A DNA stretch of 64,000 nt from Mercenaria mercenaria. Taxonomy: Eukaryota; Mollusca; Bivalvia; Venerida; Veneridae. Made by a program: the position numbers and the translations under genes. Below, piece by piece: positions 57,556 through 64,000 of this stretch (positions are counted from its first letter, which is position 1; the number at the start of each line of letters is the position of its first letter). Where the stretch lies: assembly GCF_021730395.1 (NCBI RefSeq), contig NC_069368.1, positions 15,146,001 through 15,210,000 on the forward strand, given 5' to 3'. Under the pieces are notes generated by a model. That model was not told where the DNA came from. It ran no database searches and saw only the letters and a program-made list of their open reading frames with translations.

Positions 57556-58429
57556 TAGGCTATAGCGAACCAAAAATAGTCCTTTTAAGTTTTATACAAG
57601 GGTTGAACATAAGCATTTGGTAGACATTGTACTAACATATTGATTCATAAAACAAATATTAAAAATATAGCATGATTGTTGATATATCTCAACGACAACT
57701 AAAACCAAGTATTACACTGAAATCTTGATCTGATAATTTTTAAGAATCTTCTGAAATATAATACATATAATTTAGTTACATTGTACCTATTATGCCATTG
57801 AAAATTATGTAATTACCAATAATAAAGAAAGAAGATATTTACAATGTATCTCACTGTGAACTGGATGTCACAAACTTAATATCGTACCGGTGTCATACCT
57901 GGGCAATAATTGGGTATAATTATTTGATATCAGATATTCTATGGCATCTGAAAATAACTTAATAACCATTATGCATGAAAATTAGGTCTGCAGTATTATA
58001 TAATATATCCTATTCAAAATTCCTTTTAGGCTTGAAGCCACCAATTTTTTTTTTCAATTTTTGATATTGTGCTATAGTTCTATCATAGAGGTTTGCCTTT
58101 TTAAACCGTTAGCACAGACTGCGTATGATTGTAATATTTTCCATGTTCAGGATTATTACAAAATGAGTAATCAAGTAGTAGGATGCATAACAAAATAAAT
58201 TGCAAAACTGTACCTAAATGGTTAAACTGAATATGAAGTAAGCAATGATTGCGTATGAAGCAGACTTCTTATTGCAGCGAATGAAATTAGCCAGTTTAAT
58301 TGTGTATGCTTGCCAGATTTTCACTACGCAGCTGCGTATCTGCGTAAAGGCAGCTACGTGCCTGGCTTGATGGGTTTTCATAACAGTTGGTCTGTAGCAT
58401 CATTATATGTTCACTCAATGACGTTTTAT
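57556..58429. other. No gene recognised (OSTF1 intron)
   Basis: AT-rich, no supported feature. Confidence 0.5.
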
Positions 58430-58783
58430 AAGGCGTAAAAAAAAAATTGTTGGTTTCCGGTATCCCGACCTACCCTAAATATTTGGTCCGACCCTAAATG
58501 TTTTTATGGCCTTGGAGAATAATTTTTTCAACTTTTTGACAAAAAGTTGCAAAGCTGCACTTTTCACGCTTTAAACATGGTCAGTGATTTTAGAAATCAA
58601 CTTACTGATGCTCTAAAGGCATAACCCTCTTATTTGTAATCATTTTTGGACAAAAAAATAATTTTCTGAAAAGTCTCCCTTAATAAAAAAAAAAATAAAA
58701 AAAATAAAAAATTCCGACCTGCCTACCCTAATTTTTTTCAACATGTTACCGGTAACAAAGAATTTTTTTTTTTAGGCCTTAAT
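58430..58783. mobile_element. MITE with AAGGCSTAAAAAAAAA ends
   Basis: The left end AAGGCGTAAAAAAAAAATTG then TTGGTTTCCGGTA is matched, on the other strand, by AAGGCCTAAAAAAAAAAATT then CTTTGTTACCGGTA at the right end. The interior repeats 'ccgacctaccctaa' / 'ccgacctgcctacccta'. About 350 bp, non-coding, in OSTF1 intron 1. Confidence 0.6.
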
Positions 58784-59626
58784 AAGTAGTTTTCAGCAGT
58801 TTCATGTAAATTTGAACCTTTAAATTAAAATTCAATGACTTTTAGTAGAAGTAAGTTCAGCATAGCTTTTGGGGTCTGTCAGGTAACCATATTAGATGGA
58901 AAGAAAACAACAATTAATTTAAATTTCATAGTTTTCACTTACCGGTAAGTTATGACTGCCACTCAGTCTGTGCTTGTTTTTTACCACTCTGTGTTGGATA
59001 GCTACTTGGGCAGGTCTTGGCAAGTTGGAAATGCATTTTATATTTCAAAAGTGGAATCCCCCTGACATTTACACAATAATTTATGTTAACAAATAATTAT
59101 TGACAGTCATCACAGGGCTTGTCTGTATGTCTGTAGAGCACCTGCCCATTATTATAAAGTCAACTTTAACTATATTTTCACTTGCCTGAACCCTAATTTT
59201 GGTTGCTGATATGTACATGTAGTATGGTGATGTGTTGAGATACTGCAATGCAGTACAGCAACAAAAACAGTAGTACATGATTTTCTTAGAAGTGTTTCCT
59301 AGGATCTTTCATATATTTCCCTTTAATTGCTCAACGGGCAACTGAATATGAATTTTTGCCTGCCTGCACTTGACTTTTACCTGTCCCGGGCAATAGGGCA
59401 GTCATTAAGGTCAAGCCCTACATCATGAAGTAGTTGTAGACTTTTAATATTTCTAACTGATAGTGTGACCTCATTTCAAGAAAGGGTAATCAAGTTAGTG
59501 ACAAAATGTTGATTTTATCAGTGGGCTTAGGTTACCTCGACAAACCTGAGCCCAGTCTTGTATTTAGTTCTGGCTACCATTTTTAACTGAACCAACACTA
59601 CTTTTTATTGTACACCTTTTTTCCAG
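58784..59626. other. No gene recognised (OSTF1 intron)
   Basis: AT-rich, no supported feature. A polypyrimidine tract leads into exon 2. Confidence 0.5.
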
Positions 59627-59673
59627 GGCATGTGAAAGTGGTCAGGACAATGTACAAGTATGATGCTCAGCAG
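59627..59673 (+). CDS. OSTF1: OSTF1 exon 2
   Basis: A 47-bp exon. Acceptor ccttttttccag, donor CAG|gtaaac. Encodes HVKVVRTMYKYDAQQ after the split Gly codon. This is the first strand of the SH3 domain: the ALYDY motif appears as TMYKY, and human OSTF1 has VKVFRALYTFEP at the same place. The phase joins exactly to exons 1 and 3. Confidence 0.85.
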
Positions 59674-59756
59674 GTAAACACAACTGCTACATGTGTATTT
59701 CGGCTTTATTAAATTTGTGTATGCTTAAACCAGGAAGTGAACATGGAAGTAGATTT

Positions 59757-60094
59757 GAGCCGCGCCATGAGAAAACCATCAACTCATTTTAATGTCAGAA
59801 GTCAAAGTATTCTATAAATGAGCTGTGCCATGACAAAAACCAACATAAAGGGTTTGCAACCAGCATGGATCCAGACCAGCCTGCGCATCCGCGCAGTCTG
59901 GTCAGGATCCATGCTGTTCACTTTCAAAGTCTATTGCAAGTAGAGAAACTGTTAGCGAACAGCATGGATCCTGACCAGACTGCACGGATGTGCAGGCTGG
60001 TCTGGATCCATGCTGGTTGCAAACCCACTATGTTGGTTTTGTCATGGCACAGCTCATTTATAGAATACTTTGACTTCTGACATTAAAATGAGTT
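59757..60094. mobile_element. MITE copy 6 with extended palindromic flanks
   Basis: The MITE core (59819-60056, GAGCTGTGCCATGACAAAAA ... TCATGGCACAGCTC) is enclosed by ~45-50 bp flanks that are themselves reverse complements (59781-59830 and 60046-60094: AACTCATTTTAATGTCAGAA on the left, its complement on the right). Just left, 59757-59780 is a truncated MITE end (GAGCCGCGCCATGAGAAAAC). OSTF1 intron 2. Confidence 0.8.
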
Positions 60095-60371
60095 TTCCTT
60101 TTTCCATGTTATAGTTTCTGATTGAAGAAACACTAATCTAGAGTGTAACTGGCATAAGATGAGAAAACATGGAGAGTGATATGAAAGCAGTAATCAATCT
60201 TGTAAAAGAATTATTTATATATTTTATATTTTGAGAAATTTTTAATGAGAAGATTCTCTGGTTTGTGTATGGCAGATACAAATTTATTTTAAGTTACATC
60301 TGTACTTGGTTACAAATATGATATCTTAAAATTGAAAATGAATGATGAAAGTTTGATATGATATATTACAG

Positions 60372-60486
60372 GCTGATGAACTTTCATTTGATGAGGGAGA
60401 ATTACTATATATAACAGATATGTCAAACACTGATTGGTGGAGAGCTCGCTGTGGAAAAAGATCAGGCCTTATACCAAGCAATTATG
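60372..60486 (+). CDS. OSTF1: OSTF1 exon 3 (SH3 core)
   Basis: A 115-bp exon. Acceptor atatattacag, donor ATTATG|gtatgc, phase 0 in and phase 1 out. It encodes [20 protein letters not shown] then [18 protein letters not shown]. It matches the human OSTF1 SH3 ([25 protein letters not shown]...GRTGLIPSNY) almost residue for residue, including the paired Trp and the SNY ligand-binding residues. This identifies the gene. The ankyrin-repeat exons are not in the window. Confidence 0.93.
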
Positions 60487-60942
60487 GTATGCTAGACCTG
60501 AAATACATGTTATTCTAGTTCTAAATTTATGAAAAAAAAATAAGGGGATGGGGGTGCGGGGTGTGAGAGCGAGAAGGATGTTTGCCTTGGACAGTGAAGG
60601 TGGGTGGGGACTTTTTTCTTTGTATTCCACAGTTGGCATACTGCAATAAAAAAAAAGATCAAATTATTTTCCCTGTTGTTTCATACCAGGAAATTTTTTA
60701 TGTTCTAAAGTTGGTGCAGAACTATTTTGGGAATATGATTTATAAGTAGAAGATAAAATGATAAGGATGTTAAGTTACTAATTTTGTACGAGTGAGACCT
60801 AGGAGCTAAAGTATGTCTCATATGTCTGTCCTTGAATTAAACAGAGGTTAAAGACTTACCTCCCTTGTTAATATATTTCCATGTGCTCATCTAGGCAATA
60901 TTGTGACAACCCATCTGTCATTATATTTCATTATTGTTTCAG

Positions 60943-60962
60943 TCAGAACAGAAAAAAAACTG
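60943..60962 (+). CDS. OSTF1: OSTF1 candidate 20-nt microexon
   Basis: Acceptor ttattgtttcag, 20 bases, donor CTG|gttagt. Two leading bases complete the split codon of exon 3 to Val, giving SNY-VRTEKKL. Human OSTF1 has SNY-VAEQAES at this point. The expected Val and charged residues support it. The small size and unusual donor weaken it. Confidence 0.45.
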
Positions 60963-61199
60963 GTTAGTTTCAATTAAATATGACTTAGAACTATAGACTA
61001 ACAAATGCATTCAAACTTAAATGCATATTTACTGTCTGCTTAAGGTAAACAGTGTCATAGTAAGTCCATAGTATAGTGCACTCTTTGTTATCTGGGTATC
61101 CAATTTGAAAAGCCATTCACCAGAAAATGTGTTACTCTTTGCAGTTGTCTTGGTCAAAACAGTTAACTGCTTGTATTACCTGATCAGTTTGTTTGTTTT
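60963..61199. other. OSTF1 intron, no feature
   Basis: AT-rich, nothing recognised. Confidence 0.5.
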
Positions 61200-61437
61200 A
61201 TTATGCCCCGGAAGGGAGGCATATTAGTTTTCAACTGTCTGTCTGTTCGTTAGTTCATTAACTTTTTGCATGAAGGCACTTTACTCGCGAACCACTGCAC
61301 CCAGGACCTTCAAACTTCACATGCTGATAGTACTTATTGAGTACACGACCCCTACTGACTTTGGGATCACCAGGTCAAAGGTCAAGGTGCTGCGGGGGCA
61401 TTTGTCACCATTAGTGACAGCTCTTGTTCAACTTATT
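61200..61437 (+). mobile_element. Short non-coding element ending GTGACAGCTCTTGTT
   Basis: 'ttatgccccggaagggaggcat' to 'gcatttgtcaccattagtgacagctcttgttc', with a TTTGTCACC/GGTGAC-type hairpin at the 3' end and 'ccaggtcaaaggtcaaggt' inside. This is the two-ended layout of the tandem-core families here, with a single core. Confidence 0.5.
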
Positions 61438-61520
61438 TTAGGGTATGTCTGACCATGGGCACTCTGTAACTGACATTACCCCTAATGTAGACCTGTCTTA
61501 AATTATTTTTTGTTACTCAA

Positions 61521-61761
61521 ATGAGCTGCACCATGAAAAAACCAGCATAGTGCATTTGCGACCAGCATGGATCCAGACCAGCCTGCGCATCCGCTCAGTC
61601 TGGTCAGGATCCATGCTGTTCCCTAACGATTTCTCTAATTGCAATAGCCGGTTTGAAAGCGAACAGTATGGATCCTGACCAGACTTCGCGGATGCACAGG
61701 CTGGTCTGGATCCATGCTGGTCACAAACGCACTATGTTGGTTTTCTCATGGTGTGGCTCAA
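61521..61761. mobile_element. Fold-back MITE, copy 7
   Basis: GAGCTGCACCATGAAAAAAC ... GTTTTCTCATGGTGTGGCTC, full arms with CCAGCATGGATCC. Confidence 0.88.
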
Positions 61762-61799
61762 ATGTAGATCGTTAAGTGGTGGTCAGTCAGACACTAAAT

Positions 61800-62860
61800 G
61801 TTTATTGATATTGGCAGTGTCTTTGATGGTGGCAAAGGTGCTGCTTTGTCTGGTTGTAAAGTTTTAAGATGTTGAATTTATGTCTGTTCCAGTTATCCTC
61901 ATTAAATGTTTTGTTTTGGTTTGGTAGAATTAGACAGGTACATGTATTATATTTGCCATTGGGTTCCTGGGTTCTTAATATTTCCTTTGCCTCACCTGTT
62001 TTGTTAGATATTTCACTTGGTATGGTTTCTATGCCTTTCCATATTGGGGTGCTTCTCCCCAAAGCATGAGCATAGTGTACTACCCCTCAATCTTTTCCTC
62101 TTGTATGTATTATTTGATGTTGCGCATACTTCAGGCGGATATGTTAGTGTGGGAATATGTATGGGGCTAATCAGGTTTATACAACTTCTTTGTTGATTTG
62201 TTGTTGTATTTGTATGATATACATCTCACAAAAAAAGAATGTTTTTCTTGTTTGCACTGTTGTGCCTTTCGACTCACTATGAATTGTCCCAGGATTCCTA
62301 ATGGTCAAATCAATACAAGATAAGTCCATAAGGAATTGATCTTCTCCGCTAGCACAGACTAGTTGTCTTCCTCACTTGACTCACTAACATTGCATCATTG
62401 ACATTTTTGCACATATTGCATATAAATATAGACATTAGAATTTTTAATTGCCTCAGTGCAGTGTTCCTGGGAAGTACCTCTTTCAGAATGTCAATATGCT
62501 TGCTTACAACCATGTGACATGTTTTCTCAGAATTCCCACTGGTTGGATCACTACAAGACCTCTTTGGAATTGTTTCCCAGTAATTTGGCCAGAAGGGGTC
62601 AGGTTTAGTCTGCCTGACTTGACTGACATAGCCGAATGCCATTACGAGTCCATTACCTTAAATACTAGTGTTTCCACCAGTATAACACTGCCTTTTTGCA
62701 CATTTGTCAGCATATTCATTACCTTTTGATTCTTTGTGACTTGGTACCCAAACCAAAATTCTGATGTCACTTGACAGGATAAAAAGGTTTGGGGATTGTT
62801 TTTGTGGCTACTATGATCAAGGCTGCTGTTAGGTCAAGATCACTGTTACTAAAAATTGAA
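61800..62860 (-). mobile_element. Degraded LINE remnant with RNase H-like motif
   Basis: On the minus strand, about 62660-62765 reads DIRILVWVPSHKESKGNEYA then DKCAKR, the C-terminal RNase H motif (VPSHxGxxGNExAD) of LINEs carrying an RNase H. Just upstream, LTAALIIVATKTIPK resembles a LINE endonuclease-to-RT linker, so the pieces are scrambled or deleted. The other minus-strand frames here (62349-62642, 61802-62062) may be LINE debris. It lies antisense to OSTF1. Confidence 0.45.
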
Positions 62861-62965
62861 AATGTTTTTTGAAAAACCTGCTTTATAATTGGGGAATTTT
62901 CATATCTTCTATTTAAAAATGTAAGGCCAATATTCCACAGATTACAGGTATATAATATAATTTTT

Positions 62966-64000
62966 AGCTCGACTATACGAAGTATAGAGAAGCTATCCTA
63001 CTCGACCCAGTGTTGGCAACCTTCCACGTCCGCACTTTGGTTCAAGTTTTGATGCACTTTCTCTTTATCTTTGTTATATCTTGATGGATTTGCTTCAAGC
63101 TTGAAATAGTTTTTTTTCCTCATCATCACCCACATCATATGGTACAAGGATCATAACTCTGGCCCCAATCTTTCATGAATTATCCCCCCTTTTTACTTAG
63201 AATTTCAGGTTAAAGTTTTGGTACACTTTTGCTTTATCTCAGTTGTTACTAAATGGATTTGATTCAAACTTAAAATAGTTGTTCCACATCATCACCCACA
63301 TCATATAACACAAAATCCATAACTTTGGCACCAGTTTTTCATGAATTATGCCTCCTTTAAAGTTTTACTTAGAATTTTGATTTTGATGCATTTTCACTAT
63401 ATCTCTGTTATTTCAGAAGGGATTTGATTCAAACTTAAAATAATTGTTCATCATCACCACCTACATCTTTTAACCCAAGGGTCATAACTGTGACACCTAT
63501 ATTTTATGAGTTATCCCCCTTTTGTACTTAAAATTTCAGGTTAAAGTTTTGATGCACTTAAACTTTATCTCTGTTATTACCAAATGGATTTGATTCAAAC
63601 TTAGAATAGTTGTACTGCGTCATCATCCACATCGTGTGATACAAGGGCCATAACTCTTCCACCAATATTTCATGAATTATGCCCATTTTTTACTTAGAAT
63701 TTCAGGTTAATTGTGGTGCACTTTCACTATATCTTTGTCATTACTTAATGTCAATTTGATTAAAACTTAAATTAGTTTTTCCAGATCATCATCCTTATCA
63801 TATGGCACAAGGTCAGTCACTCTGGCACAAATGTTTTATGAGTTTTATCCCCTTTTTACTTAGAATTAGTTTAATTTTGATGCCTTTTATATCTCTGGTG
63901 TTACTGAAAGGATTTAATCAAATTTAAAATGGTTGTTCCACATCATCACTCATCATACAACACAAGTTTGATAATGCCGGCACCAGTATGTTCTGAGTTA
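62966..64000 (-). mobile_element. Tandem-core element, ~167-bp units, running off the edge
   Basis: The minus-strand 3' module lies at the left: TTTTAGCTCGAC then the hairpin CTATACGAAGTATAG. About six units follow, marked by 'catcatcacccacatcat' near 63122, 63290, 63453, 63619, 63786 and 63945, with 'cataactctggc', 'catgaattatgcc' and 'ttacttagaatttcaggtt' inside each. Same family ends as 38594, with a different core. Confidence 0.75.

Overview
This looks like nuclear DNA of a bivalve mollusc, most likely a venerid clam. It is AT-rich and gene-sparse. Exons are short, have GT/AG borders and sit in long introns. About half the window is repeats of kinds common in bivalves: fold-back MITEs, tRNA-derived SINEs, and elements with 145-175 bp tandem cores. 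The species call is inference from repeat style and protein resemblance.

Host genes. (1) Minus strand, 9.2-17.1 kb: the 3' part of a gene for a single-pass membrane protein. Three thrombospondin type-1 (TSP1) exons of exactly 171 bp come first, then a transmembrane exon, then a large last exon encoding a tail of 16 degenerate tandem repeats. The 5' end was not found. (2) Minus strand, 45.4-47.4 kb: a Pygopus-like gene (Wnt/beta-catenin co-activator) with a basic nuclear-localisation exon and a proline/glycine-rich last exon ending in the Pygopus-type PHD finger. (3) Minus strand, 48.6-49.5 kb: a probable two-exon gene of unknown function. (4) Plus strand, from 53.7 kb: the 5' part of an OSTF1 gene (osteoclast-stimulating factor 1; SH3 plus ankyrin repeats). 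The proline-rich start and the SH3 domain are here; the ankyrin part lies beyond the right edge. Genes 3 and 4 are divergent and about 4 kb apart.

Repeats by region. 0-9 kb: the end of a tandem-core element, a LINE tail, GC-rich hairpins, a 31-bp minisatellite split by a SINE, a 389-bp tandem duplication and a ~105-bp tandem array. 17-21 kb: a SINE-like unit with facing tRNA-like heads, a perfect 34-bp hairpin and a MITE. 20.96-26.92 kb: a broken Ty3/Gypsy LTR retrotransposon fossil. 28.3-28.9 kb: a Mutator-like fold-back element with a 9-bp target duplication. 29.6-35.8 kb: a ~145-bp satellite array split by a 1.87-kb inverted-repeat element whose empty site can be read from the array. 37.7-44.1 kb: SINE-like and tandem-core elements, MITEs and an old segmental duplication. 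46-46.9 kb: MITEs in the Pygopus intron, one nested in another element. 50.6-53.1 kb: a direct duplication in which one copy carries an insertion. 53.9-62.9 kb: OSTF1 introns and right flank, holding a fold-back element, a 5'-truncated LINE, tandem arrays, MITEs and a degraded LINE remnant. 63-64 kb: another tandem-core element running off the edge.

The most interesting items are the TSP1-TM-repeat receptor, the elements that share hairpin-bearing ends but carry different tandem cores, and several insertions whose pre-insertion state can be read from duplicates inside the window. No bacterial-type system, CRISPR array or intact tRNA/rRNA gene was seen.
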